From Paramicrobacterium agarici (GTDB lineage Bacteria; Actinomycetota; Actinomycetes; Actinomycetales; Microbacteriaceae), in the NCBI RefSeq assembly GCF_002563955.1, contig NZ_PDJE01000001.1:1-64000 (forward strand): a stretch of 64,000 nucleotides of DNA. The letters are read 5' to 3'. The position numbers and the translations under genes are program-made. Under the pieces are notes generated by a model. The model had not been told where the DNA came from and made no database searches. It saw nothing but the letters and a program-made list of their open reading frames with translations. This document shows, piece after piece, positions 45,382 to 53,849 of this stretch. Every line of letters begins with the position of its first letter. The first letter of the stretch is position 1.

Positions 45382-47250
45382 CTACGGCGCGCTGTGGCCG
45401 CTCGTCTGCTCGCGGTACATGCGGGCATACACGCCGCCCGCAGCGAGCAGCTGCTCATGGGTTCCCTGCTCCACAATGGTGCCCCCATCGACAACAAGGA
45501 TGCGGTCAGCGCCGACGATCGTCGACAGACGATGAGCGATGGCGATCGTCGTGCGCCCCTGTGACGCCGTGTCGAGCGCACGCTGCACGACGCGCTCCGA
45601 GAGGGAGTCGAGGGCGCTCGTCGCCTCATCGAGCAGCATCACGGCGGGGTCTTTGAGCAGGACGCGCGCGATGGCGAGGCGCTGCTTCTCGCCACCAGAC
45701 AATCGGTAGCCGCGCTCCCCCACGGTCGTCTCATAACCCTCGGGGAACGCCGCAATCGTGTCGTGGATGTTCGCGGCTCGCGCGGCGACTTCGATCTCAG
45801 CATCCGTCGCCTCCGGCTTGGCGTAGCGCAGGTTCTCGGCAATCGTCGCGTGAAAGAGATACGTCTCTTGACTGACGATGCCGATGTTGTCGATCACAGA
45901 GCCCTGCGTCAGCGCGCGCACGTCGCTTCCCGCGAATTCCACGGTGCCGCCCGTCGCGTCGTAGAGGCGTGCCGTCAGATACGAGATCGTCGTCTTGCCC
46001 GCGCCAGAGGGGCCGACGAATGCGGCGAACTCGCCCGGATCGATGGTGAATGACACGTCGTCGAGCGTGGGGCGCGACTCCTCTGCAGCATCCGGGTATC
46101 GAAAGCTGACGTGCTCGAAGCGCACGCGACCGAGCGGACCGGGCGCCTCGGCGACGTCGATCGCCCGGGGACTCTCGGTGATCGCCGGCTTCAGGTCGAG
46201 GTACTCGAAGATGCGCGCAAACAGCGCCCCAGAGGTCTGCAGGTCGAGGGCGACGCGCATGAGGCTCGTGAGCGGAAACAGCAAGCGCGACTGCACCGTC
46301 GTGAACGCAACGATCGCACCGGCCGTGATATCTCCGAGACGTCCGGTGATGAGCAGTCCGGCGCAGAGGTAGACGACGGCGGGAATCGACGACATGAAGA
46401 TGTTCACGAGCGCGAAGAACCCCTGCCCGCTCATCGCCTGTCGCACCTGCAGACCGATTTGCGTGCGGTTGGCGTCGCTGTAGCGCTCGATCTCTGCCTG
46501 CTGGCGATTGAAGCTCTTCGACAGCAGCATCCCCGAGACGCTCAGAGTCTCTTGCGTGATCGCCGACATGTCCGAGAGCGACTCCTGCGCCTGGCCCGCG
46601 ATGCGTGCGCGAACCTGTCCGACGCGGCGCTGCACGATCACGAGAAGGGGCATGAGCACGATCGCGACGACCGTGAGCTGCCAGCTGATCAGCACCATCG
46701 CGACGAATGCGGCGATGACGTTCACCGTGTTGCCGAGCACGCTCGACACCGTGTTCGTCAGCGCGTTGGCGACACCGCCGACGTCGTTCTGTAGCCGCGA
46801 TTGAATCACGCCCGTCTTCGTGCGGGTGAAGAAGCTGAGTTCCATGGCCTGCAGCCGTTGAAACAGCTGTACGCGCAGGGCGCCCATGACGCTGTTTCCC
46901 ACGGTTGCTGTGAGATACGCCTGCCAGACGCCGAGCGCGGCCAAGACCACGTAGAGCCCGACCATCGCCCCGACGATCACGCCCAGCGCCTCGAGGTTGG
47001 GCGGTCCTTCAGGCGGAAAAAGCCCGACGTCGAAGGCGCTCTCGACCAGTAGGGGCGGAATCACCGAGATGGCAGCCGTGACCAGCACGACGGCCACCGT
47101 GAACGAGATCGCGATCTTGTGCGGCCGAAAGAGCGCGAGGACGCGCCGGAACAGGTGAGGAATGCGCGGGGCGCTGGCGTTCTGCTTCTTGAGCGCCTCG
47201 GCATCGGCGCGAGCGGCACCGCCGACCGATCGACCGCCGCGCATGCTCAT
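45382..47250 (-). CDS. ABC exporter, fused permease-ATPase
   Basis: A 622-residue half-transporter. Six membrane helices occupy residues 45-340 and the ATPase domain the last 240 residues, with Walker A GPSGAGKTT, signature YRLSGGEKQRLAIARV, Walker B VMLLDEATSALD and H-loop AIAHRLS. It is of the MsbA/BmrA/LmrA multidrug or lipid exporter type and should act as a dimer. The start region is unusual: ribosome binding site AGGTGAGG and the ATG both lie within the right arm of the perfect inverted repeat at 47242. It follows the sugar permease by 66 bp on the same strand. Confidence 0.93.
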   Translation of the reverse strand: MSMRGGRSVGGAARADAEALKKQNASAPRIPHLFRRVLALFRPHKIAISFTVAVVLVTAAISVIPPLLVESAFDVGLFPPEGPPNLEALGVIVGAMVGLYVVLAALGVWQAYLTATVGNSVMGALRVQLFQRLQAMELSFFTRTKTGVIQSRLQNDVGGVANALTNTVSSVLGNTVNVIAAFVAMVLISWQLTVVAIVLMPLLVIVQRRVGQVRARIAGQAQESLSDMSAITQETLSVSGMLLSKSFNRQQAEIERYSDANRTQIGLQVRQAMSGQGFFALVNIFMSSIPAVVYLCAGLLITGRLGDITAGAIVAFTTVQSRLLFPLTSLMRVALDLQTSGALFARIFEYLDLKPAITESPRAIDVAEAPGPLGRVRFEHVSFRYPDAAEESRPTLDDVSFTIDPGEFAAFVGPSGAGKTTISYLTARLYDATGGTVEFAGSDVRALTQGSVIDNIGIVSQETYLFHATIAENLRYAKPEATDAEIEVAARAANIHDTIAAFPEGYETTVGERGYRLSGGEKQRLAIARVLLKDPAVMLLDEATSALDSLSERVVQRALDTASQGRTTIAIAHRLSTIVGADRILVVDGGTIVEQGTHEQLLAAGGVYARMYREQTSGHSAP

Positions 47251-47284
47251 ACCCTCACCTTATGCAGGTGAGGGTATGAGCATG
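47242..47284 (-). promoter_or_regulatory. Perfect 19-bp inverted repeat over the exporter start codon
   Basis: CATGCTCATACCCTCACCT at 47242-47260 is exactly complementary to 47266-47284, with a 5-base loop TATGC. On the minus-strand transcript the 3' arm contains the ribosome binding site AGGTGAGG and the start codon at 47250, so the folded RNA would hide the start. It may be a translational switch, a DNA operator, or a terminator of the upstream importer operon. The structure is visible directly; the function is inferred. Confidence 0.75.
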
Positions 47285-47316
47285 GGTGCGCGTGCGACGC
47301 TGTCGGCGAACGCCCG

Positions 47317-48306
47317 TCAGCCCTTCGTCGAACCCGCGAGCAGACCTCGCACGAAGTACCGCTGCAGGCTGAAGAACACGATGAGCGGCACAATCAGCGA
47401 GACGAATGCGGATGCTGTGAGTCGCTGCCAGTCCTGGCCGCGTGTTCCGGTCAGCTCCGCCAGCCTCTGCGTGAGCGGTGCGACGTCTTGTGTTCCGCCC
47501 GAGAAGATCAGGGCGACGAGCAGGTCGTTCCATACCCAGAGGAACTGGAAGATCGCCACAGACGCGAGAGCCGGCATCGCAAGCGGAATCACGATCCTGA
47601 AGAAGATCTGCGCGTGGTTCGCACCATCAACGCGCGCAGCTTCGATCACGTCGCTCGGGATCTCCGAGATGAAGTTGTGCAGCAAGAAGATCACGAGCGG
47701 CAGCCCGAAAATGGTGTGCGCAACCCAGATCGACAAGTAGCTCTGCTCGGGGATCATCGGAATGATGTCGTGGATCACTCCCTGAATCGGCTTGAGCAGC
47801 TGAACGGTCAGCTGCAGCAGAGGAAGCAGCGCCATCTGCAGCGGAACGATCTGCAGCGCGAACACGAAGATGAACAGCCAGTTCGACCCTCGAAAGCGAA
47901 TCCACGCAAACACGTATGCTGCCATGGCCCCGAGAATGATCGGAAAGATCGTGCCGGGGATCGCGATGGCGAGCGAGTTGGCGAAGTACGCGCCCAGCTG
48001 CGGAGACGAGGCGGATGCTGAGAGCAGCACCTCCTGGTAGTTCTCGAGTGTGAAGCCGGGGTTCTGAAAGATCGTCCACCAGCCGGTGGACTGCAGCAAC
48101 TCCGGCGGGCGGAACGATGAGACGAACAGTCCGAATGTGGGAATCGTCCAGACGACCGCGATGATCAACGCGACGACAGAGGCGGTACGCGAGGTCAGCC
48201 GGCGCTTCACGCGCTTGCTCGACCCTTGATCGAACCGCTCTTTGCGTGCCTTCTTTCCGCCATCCGCCGTCGTCACGACCGCGGTGCTCATGGGTGTCTC
48301 GCTCAT
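47317..48306 (-). CDS. Alpha-glucoside-type ABC transporter permease (AglG/MalG-like)
   Basis: A 329-residue MalG-type permease. A long basic N-terminal tail (DQGSSKRVKRRLTSRTAS) precedes about six membrane helices. The EAA loop reads SDVIEAARVDGANHAQIFFR. ATG at 48306 overlaps the upstream permease stop as ATGA. It forms the importer pore with the next gene. No ATPase gene is nearby. Confidence 0.88.
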   Translation of the reverse strand: MSETPMSTAVVTTADGGKKARKERFDQGSSKRVKRRLTSRTASVVALIIAVVWTIPTFGLFVSSFRPPELLQSTGWWTIFQNPGFTLENYQEVLLSASASSPQLGAYFANSLAIAIPGTIFPIILGAMAAYVFAWIRFRGSNWLFIFVFALQIVPLQMALLPLLQLTVQLLKPIQGVIHDIIPMIPEQSYLSIWVAHTIFGLPLVIFLLHNFISEIPSDVIEAARVDGANHAQIFFRIVIPLAMPALASVAIFQFLWVWNDLLVALIFSGGTQDVAPLTQRLAELTGTRGQDWQRLTASAFVSLIVPLIVFFSLQRYFVRGLLAGSTKG

Positions 48307-49274
48307 CGGATCTCCCTCTGCTGCCTGAGCACTCTGACGTTGTAGACAACGATCGGGAGCACCATGACGAACAGAACGAGCGCGAGCGCCGATCCGCGCC
48401 CCGGCTCGTTCGCACGGAATGCCTGCGTATACATCTCGTTCGCGATGACGCTCGAGCCGAAGTTGCCCGCCGTCATGGTGCGCACGATGTCGAACACCTT
48501 GAGGGTCGCGATCGTAATGGTCGTCACGACGACGACAAGCGAGCCTCGGATGCCGGGAAGCGTGACGTTCCGAAAACGCTGCCACGCGTTTGTTCCGTCG
48601 AGTTCTGCAGCCTCGAGCTGATCGGCGGGAATCGCCTTGATCGCGGCCGAGAGCACGACCATGGCGAACCCGGTCTGGATCCAGATCATCACGATGATGA
48701 GGAGGAACGTATTGATCGGGCTCGACTGCAGCCATTGAACGGGCTCTCCGCCGAACCACACGACGATCTGGTTGAGAAGTCCGATCTGGTCACGATCGCC
48801 CGCGCGGTAGTCGTAGACGAACTTCCAGATGACGCTCGCTCCGACGAATGAGATCGCCATGGGCATGAAGACGAGGGCCTTGTAGATCTTTTCACCGCGG
48901 GATTTGTCGATAAACACCGCGTACGCGAGACCGACGATCGTCGAGACGGTCGGCACGAGGATGACCCAGAGAACGGTGTTGAGCAGAGTCTGGAGGATCG
49001 TGGGCTGGGTGAACATCCAGACGAAGTTCTCGATGCCGTTCCATTCTCCGTTGCGATCGGTGAACGACAGCAGCGTCGTACGGATCGCAGGGTAGATGAG
49101 GCCGAGCGTAAGCAGAATCATCGCGGGAGCAAGGAAGCCGAGGATCTGCCAGATGTTCCGGCCGCGCCTCGGAGCTCTGCCGAGCAGAAGAAGGAGCACC
49201 CCGATTACTGCCGCAAAGATCGCCAGGCCGCCGACCAGCTGAATGATCTTTCCGATGAGATCAGCAGTCGTCAT
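48303..49274 (-). CDS. Alpha-glucoside-type ABC transporter permease (AglF/MalF-like)
   Basis: A 323-residue MalF-type permease. It has two N-terminal hydrophobic segments (IIQLVGGLAIFAAVIGVLLL; ILGFLAPAMILLTLGLIYPA) and a cytoplasmic EAA loop ADQLEAAELDGTNAWQRFRN. ATG at 49274 is preceded by GAAAGGCG. The gene order (binding protein, F-type, G-type permease) is that of AglEFG systems. It is coupled to the following permease by ATGA. Confidence 0.88.
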   Translation of the reverse strand: MTTADLIGKIIQLVGGLAIFAAVIGVLLLLLGRAPRRGRNIWQILGFLAPAMILLTLGLIYPAIRTTLLSFTDRNGEWNGIENFVWMFTQPTILQTLLNTVLWVILVPTVSTIVGLAYAVFIDKSRGEKIYKALVFMPMAISFVGASVIWKFVYDYRAGDRDQIGLLNQIVVWFGGEPVQWLQSSPINTFLLIIVMIWIQTGFAMVVLSAAIKAIPADQLEAAELDGTNAWQRFRNVTLPGIRGSLVVVVTTITIATLKVFDIVRTMTAGNFGSSVIANEMYTQAFRANEPGRGSALALVLFVMVLPIVVYNVRVLRQQREIR

Positions 49275-49350
49275 GGTGTGACGCCTTTCGTTGAAGGGAG
49301 GAGATGCGAGGTGGGGCCGACGCGGCGGCCCCACCTGCGTTCATCGAACG

Positions 49351-50700
49351 TCAGCTGCTAGGCCAGCTGGACTCGATGGTGTCGGCAACGTCTTGCGAGC
49401 TCTTGCCGTTGAGCCACTCGATGATGCCCGTCCAGAACGACGAAGCGCCGACGGCGCTCGGCATGAGGTCAGAGCCATCGAAGCGGAACACGGTGTCAGG
49501 GTTCTGCAGAATCTCGACGCTGTCCTTCAAAATGTCGCTTCCCGCGTTCTCCGGGTCGAGCCCCGAGTTCGCGCTGATCACACCGCCGAGCGAGACACGC
49601 TTGTTTGCCCAGGTGTCGCTCGAGAGGTATGCGCGCACAGCTTCGACCGCGTCGCTCTCCGTGAACGCGACGACAAGCTCCCCACCGCCGGTGACGGCCT
49701 GTCCGGCGTCGGCGGACACCGGAGGCATGAGGAACGCATACACGTCGCCATCGGGTGCGACGGTCGTACCCTCAGGCCAGAAGCCCTCATAGAACGATGC
49801 CTGGTGGTGCAGCGAGCACTCTCCGTCGAGAATCGGCAGACCAGCATCGCCGAACGCGGTCGAGATGATCGTCGAAACGTCGCCGAGGCCGCCGTTCACC
49901 ATGTCAGGGTTCTTGAGGTACTCTGCGGCCGAGTCGAACGCCTTCACGATCGCGGGGTCGTTGAACGGGATCTCGTGAGCGACCCACTGGTCGTACACGT
50001 CAGGTCCGGCCTGGCGAAGCACGAAGTCCTCGATCCAGTCGGTTCCGGGCCAGCCACTCGCCTCACCCGACTCCATGCCCGCGCACCACGGCTTGTGGTC
50101 GCCCTCGGCGGCGATGGTCTCGCTCAGCTCCATGAGCTCGTCGAGCGTCTTCGGAATCTCGTAGCCCTTTTCCTCGAACTCGCTCGGCGAGTACCAGATG
50201 TATCCCTTGACGCTCGCCATGAGGGGGGCAGCGTAGAACTCGCCGTCATACGTGCCGTACGTCTTCCAGTCCTCAGACCAGAACTCGTCGACGTGGTCTT
50301 CGACAGCCTGCGATGCCGGCTTGAGGTAACCGCCCTCGGCAAGGGTGTTGAACAGTCCCGGCTGCGGCACGATGCCGATGTCCGGCGCATTCCCGGCCTT
50401 CGCCTGAACCGCGATCTGCGTCTCGAACTCCTGCGAGCCCTGGTAGTTGACCTCAATTCCGGTGCAGGCGGCGAAGTCCTGCCACGTCTGGGTCATGAGG
50501 TCGGCCTCGGTGTCGACGATCGTGCCGGCGATCGACACCGATTCGTTCTCGAATGTTCCGTACTCCTCGTACGGCGAACAGTCGATATCTTCCTTGTCTT
50601 GTGCCGCAATGTCTCCGGTGCACCCTGTGAGCGCCAAGCCGGCGACGCCGGCGAATGCTAATGGGATGAGAATGCGCCTGCCGCGCTGTGTAAACCTCAT
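49351..50700 (-). CDS. Alpha-glucoside-type substrate-binding lipoprotein (AglE-like)
   Basis: A 449-residue family 1 solute-binding protein with lipobox LTGC. The mature part has SVSIAGTIVDTEADLMTQTW, IAVQAKAGNAPDIGIVPQPG, MASVKGYIWYSPSEFEEKGY and GEASGWPGTDWIEDFVLRQA, which is the AglE-like layout. It captures alpha-glucosides such as trehalose, maltose or sucrose for the two permeases. It is divergent from a LacI regulator, with two perfect GGAACCGGTTCC operators between them. Confidence 0.88.
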   Translation of the reverse strand: MRFTQRGRRILIPLAFAGVAGLALTGCTGDIAAQDKEDIDCSPYEEYGTFENESVSIAGTIVDTEADLMTQTWQDFAACTGIEVNYQGSQEFETQIAVQAKAGNAPDIGIVPQPGLFNTLAEGGYLKPASQAVEDHVDEFWSEDWKTYGTYDGEFYAAPLMASVKGYIWYSPSEFEEKGYEIPKTLDELMELSETIAAEGDHKPWCAGMESGEASGWPGTDWIEDFVLRQAGPDVYDQWVAHEIPFNDPAIVKAFDSAAEYLKNPDMVNGGLGDVSTIISTAFGDAGLPILDGECSLHHQASFYEGFWPEGTTVAPDGDVYAFLMPPVSADAGQAVTGGGELVVAFTESDAVEAVRAYLSSDTWANKRVSLGGVISANSGLDPENAGSDILKDSVEILQNPDTVFRFDGSDLMPSAVGASSFWTGIIEWLNGKSSQDVADTIESSWPSS

Positions 50701-50754
50701 CGTTGTCCTCCTCGTCGAGTGATGCAGGGCGGGTAGTTTCCCGAGAAACCGTCA

Positions 50755-50766
50755 GGAACCGGTTCC
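50755..50766. promoter_or_regulatory. LacI-type operator GGAACCGGTTCC, copy 1
   Basis: A perfect 12-bp palindrome 54 bp upstream of the AglE-like gene and repeated at 50884. Together the two copies suggest cooperative control of the divergent importer and LacI genes. A GTTTC-N4-GAAAC repeat lies just beside it, at about 50736-50749. Confidence 0.8.
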
Positions 50767-50853
50767 AGTTGCCAACCTACTTGTCGACCAGCAGTCGCAC
50801 AAGAGACGAAGATCACAAATGGATATCCCCTCTTGCCCGCCGTCGGACCGAAT

Positions 50854-50866
50854 GGAAGCGCTCTCA
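50854..50866. promoter_or_regulatory. Weak LacI-like site
   Basis: GGAAGCGCTCTCA, centred on AGCGCT, is a looser LacI-family sequence between the two strong GGAACCGGTTCC sites. It may be a site for a different LacI or global regulator. Confidence 0.35.
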
Positions 50867-50883
50867 CGCTCTTGCGAGTCGTT

Positions 50884-50895
50884 GGAACCGGTTCC
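50884..50895. promoter_or_regulatory. LacI-type operator GGAACCGGTTCC, copy 2
   Basis: Second perfect copy, extended to TGGAACCGGTTCCA (14 bp). It lies 98 bp before the LacI start and 129 bp from copy 1. The rest of the 293-bp region from 50701 to 50993 holds no gene; the long open frame that spans it has no ribosome binding site at its 5' end. Confidence 0.8.
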
Positions 50896-50993
50896 ACATC
50901 TCTCGAAACTGCGGTACTGTCACCTCAGTGCGAGCCGCGCGTGTGTTGATCGCGGCATCCACCAACCAGATGTCCGCCGCCGATGGAGTCCTC

Positions 50994-52001
50994 ATGAGCG
51001 CTCTCGCCGATGTCGCAAAGCTCGCGGGCGTCTCGAAGTCGACGGCGAGCAGAGCGCTGTCGGGCGGCGGATATGTTTCCGAGGCGACCCGACGTAAAGT
51101 GAGCAGTGCTGCCGAGAAGCTCGGCTACGTCGCCTCACCCAACGCAGCAAGCCTCGTCACGGGCCGCACCAAGACGGTCGGCGTCATGATCCCCTTCATC
51201 TCACGCTGGTTCTTCGGCGAAGTGCTCGAGGGCATCGAATCTCAGTTGAGAGCGCACGGCTATGACATGACGCTCTACAACGTGCATCCCAGCGAGCGCA
51301 GCGACGACGTCTTCGACTACTTTCTCGCACGAAAGCGATTTGACGGAGTCATCGCCGTCGCTGTCGAACCCGTCGACTCTGATATCGCGCACTTGCGCGG
51401 GCTCGGACGACCTGTCGTCGGAATTGGCGGCCATGTTCCCGGCATCGCCTCGGTCGCCATCGACGACGTTGCCGTCGCGCGCCTCGCCACGGAGCATCTG
51501 ATCGGGCTCGGCCATACATCCATCGTGCACCTCGGCGGAGACTCCGGTCCACGCTCGGACTTCTCGGTGCCACGGAAACGCCGCCAGGGCTACGAACAGG
51601 CCATGCAAGCCGCCGGCCTGCCGACTGGTCGCGTACTCGACGCGGATATGAGCATTCCAGACGGATACGAAGCTGCTGTCGAAGTGCTCACCGACGCGAG
51701 AGATCGGCCGACGGCGATCTTCGCGGCGTGCGACGAGCTCGCGATCGGTGCCATCATCGCCGCTCGCCGACTCGGAATCGACGTGCCCGGACAGTTGAGT
51801 GTGATCGGAATCGACGGCCACGAGTGCGCGCCGATGTTCTCGCTCACGACGTTCGAACAGTCACCGCACGAGCAGGGGATGCAGATCGTGAACACTCTGC
51901 TTGACGCGGTCGACCGCGGCGTGGAGCCGGACGAGGGTGTCGTCTACCACCCGACCCGACTCAAGGTGCGCAACTCCACGAGCGCTCTTCGCAGCAGCTG
52001 A
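50994..52001 (+). CDS. LacI-family regulator of the alpha-glucoside importer
   Basis: A 335-residue LacI protein starting MSALADVAKLAGVSKSTASR, with the helix-turn-helix at the extreme N-terminus. The effector domain includes TVGVMIPFISRWFFGEVLEG and the C-terminal SVIGIDGHECAPMFSLTTFE. ATG at 50994 has GGAG five bases upstream; the open frame from 50703 covers the operators and is rejected. The divergent position and the paired operators support control of the AglEFG-like genes. It converges with the MFS gene, stops 5 bp apart. Confidence 0.9.
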   Translation: MSALADVAKLAGVSKSTASRALSGGGYVSEATRRKVSSAAEKLGYVASPNAASLVTGRTKTVGVMIPFISRWFFGEVLEGIESQLRAHGYDMTLYNVHPSERSDDVFDYFLARKRFDGVIAVAVEPVDSDIAHLRGLGRPVVGIGGHVPGIASVAIDDVAVARLATEHLIGLGHTSIVHLGGDSGPRSDFSVPRKRRQGYEQAMQAAGLPTGRVLDADMSIPDGYEAAVEVLTDARDRPTAIFAACDELAIGAIIAARRLGIDVPGQLSVIGIDGHECAPMFSLTTFEQSPHEQGMQIVNTLLDAVDRGVEPDEGVVYHPTRLKVRNSTSALRSS

Positions 52002-52006
52002 GGCGT

Positions 52007-53251
52007 TTAGGAGGCGTCTCCCGCGGCAATCGCCGCCGCTTCGTCAAGCTCGCTCTCGATCGACGTGTTCACGCGGCGCAACACGCGGTGCCCGATGAGC
52101 ACGACGAGGAACGAGATCAGCGCGGCTCCCGCAGCAGCGAAGTACGGAACCGGCGCTCCGAAGGAATCGGCGAGCATTGTCGCAGCCGTCGGTGCGATAG
52201 CGCCTCCGACAAAACGCACGCCCGAGTAGGCAGATGACGCGACCGACCGGGGAAGGTCAGTCGCCTCCATGACGGACTCTGTCAACACGGTGTTGAGCAC
52301 GCCGAGCACGAGGCCGCCGAACACGATGCACGCAATCAGCCCTGGAACGCTCTCAATGACGAGTCCCGCCGCGATCAAGGTGAGTGTCAGCAGAGCGAGC
52401 GCCCAGCGCAGCACGGTCGTGCGGTGCATGCGCGCCGTGAGAAGCGGAGCGAGAAAGACGCTTGTGATCGCAAGCCCGACTCCCCAGCCGAAGAAGGTGA
52501 GCCCGAGTCCCATTGCGGGCAGGCCGAGGGGAAACGGCGAGTACGCGAGAAGCACGAAGAAAGCCATGTTGTAGAAGAGCGCAGCGACGGCGAGCAGGCC
52601 GAGTGCAGGTCGCCGCAGCGCCGTGAACGGCGCAGAGAGGGCGACAGGCTCCACGCGCGCGTTCGCGCTCGAGTCGGTCTTCAGCAGCGTGACGATTGCG
52701 ATGAAGCCGACGGCCATGAGTGCGGCGGTCCCGAAGAAGGGGCCGCGCCAGCTGATGTGGCCGAGAAGACCGCCCAGCAGAGGGCCCACGGCGATGCCAA
52801 GGCCGAGTGCCGCCTCATACAGGATGATCGCCGCACCGGAACCGCCCGTGGCAGCACCGACGATCGTGGCGAGCGCGGTTGAGATGAACAGGGCGTTTCC
52901 GAGCCCCCACCCCGCGCGGAAGCCGATGACGGCTTCGACGTTGTTCGACAGCGCGGCGAAGAGCGCGAAAGCGACGATGAGCACGAGGCCGAACATCAGT
53001 GTCCGCTTCGCGCCGATCCGGCTCGACAGCCAGCTCGTGAAGAACATGGCGACGCCCGTCACGGCAAGGTAGCTCGTGAACAGCATCTCCGTCTCTGTCG
53101 GCGTCGCGTGGAGGTCAGCAGCGATGCTCGGAAGGATCGGATCGACAAGACCGATCCCCATGAACGCGATGACCGCGGCGAAGGCCACGGCCCATACAGA
53201 TTTGGGCTGCGTGAGAAAACTGCGCATTCCGCCGTCAGAGGATGCTGTCAC
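52007..53251 (-). CDS. MFS transporter, drug efflux type
   Basis: A 414-residue major-facilitator protein with 12 predicted helices. The first helix carries GLVDPILPSIAADLHATPTE, typical of drug:H+ antiporters, and motif A in loop 2-3 is SSRIGAKRTLMFG. The GTG start is weakly supported by AAGGAG 11 bases upstream. It follows the MarR gene by 15 bp in the same operon, so the MarR protein probably represses this exporter. Confidence 0.88.
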   Translation of the reverse strand: MTASSDGGMRSFLTQPKSVWAVAFAAVIAFMGIGLVDPILPSIAADLHATPTETEMLFTSYLAVTGVAMFFTSWLSSRIGAKRTLMFGLVLIVAFALFAALSNNVEAVIGFRAGWGLGNALFISTALATIVGAATGGSGAAIILYEAALGLGIAVGPLLGGLLGHISWRGPFFGTAALMAVGFIAIVTLLKTDSSANARVEPVALSAPFTALRRPALGLLAVAALFYNMAFFVLLAYSPFPLGLPAMGLGLTFFGWGVGLAITSVFLAPLLTARMHRTTVLRWALALLTLTLIAAGLVIESVPGLIACIVFGGLVLGVLNTVLTESVMEATDLPRSVASSAYSGVRFVGGAIAPTAATMLADSFGAPVPYFAAAGAALISFLVVLIGHRVLRRVNTSIESELDEAAAIAAGDAS

Positions 53252-53266
53252 GGGAAGAGAATCTCC

Positions 53267-53734
53267 TTATTGTTGTCGTACGTTGCCTTCGACCGATGTG
53301 CGCTCGTTCACGATCTCGAGCGTGCGTTCGATGACGCGCACGTCGTCGTCGCTCAGCCCCTCGAAGTACGGGGCAAGCGAACGAGCGAGTGCCGTTCGCC
53401 ACTCGGCGAGCGCGTCTGTACCGCTCTCGGTCACCTCGAGCAGCTGCGCACGCGCATCGTCGGGATCGGTGATGCGTGTGACCCACCCCAATTCGACGAG
53501 ATGCTGCACGATCTTCGTCATCGTCGGCTGAGTAACCCGCGACTGGCGAGCGAGCTCCCCCAGCCGGGTCGGTCCCAGTGCCTGGAGTGCCGCGACCGTG
53601 CGCCAGACGGCCGGGTTCTGCGGATCGACGAGCGCTTGCGCGGCGAGCCGAGTCAACCGGTGCGCCGACGCGACGAGTTCGCCGATGAGCGTCTCCGCTT
53701 CGCAACCCTCCGTGGGACGAGGATCATCGGTCAT
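53267..53734 (-). CDS. MarR-family transcriptional regulator
   Basis: About 155 residues, winged-helix MarR fold. The recognition region is ELARQSRVTQPTMTKIVQHL and the wing is RITDPDDARAQLLEVT. ATG at 53734 is favoured because a TATAAT box ends 8 bases upstream, implying a leaderless transcript; ATGs at 53743 and 53752 would overlap that box. It is co-transcribed with the MFS exporter. The AT-rich inverted repeat in its promoter is the expected operator. Confidence 0.88.
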   Translation of the reverse strand: MTDDPRPTEGCEAETLIGELVASAHRLTRLAAQALVDPQNPAVWRTVAALQALGPTRLGELARQSRVTQPTMTKIVQHLVELGWVTRITDPDDARAQLLEVTESGTDALAEWRTALARSLAPYFEGLSDDDVRVIERTLEIVNERTSVEGNVRQQ

Positions 53735-53741
53735 GCTTCCC

Positions 53742-53770
53742 ATTATATACATAGCCTATCTATATAGCAA
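53742..53770 (-). promoter_or_regulatory. Promoter with overlapping MarR operator, leaderless
   Basis: On the minus strand TTGCTA (53770-53765), a 17-base spacer and TATAAT (53747-53742) form a near-consensus sigma-70 promoter. The start codon at 53734 lies at the expected transcription start. The imperfect inverted repeat TATATACATA-GCC-TATCTATATA (53744-53766) fills the spacer, so binding there would block polymerase. Confidence 0.75.
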
Positions 53771-53784
53771 CGTGTCGGATACGG

Positions 53785-53819
53785 CAGAAGGCCCTGCTCC
53801 GCTGGAGCAGGGCCTTCTG
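53785..53819 (-). terminator. Terminator downstream of rplL
   Basis: A perfect 16-bp stem, CAGAAGGCCCTGCTCC and its complement, with loop GCT. It lies 31 bp after the rplL stop and also just upstream of the MarR promoter. It should end the rplJ-rplL transcript. Confidence 0.85.
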
Positions 53820-53849
53820 ACCTCACGATATTCCCGTGGCGGGACGTGA

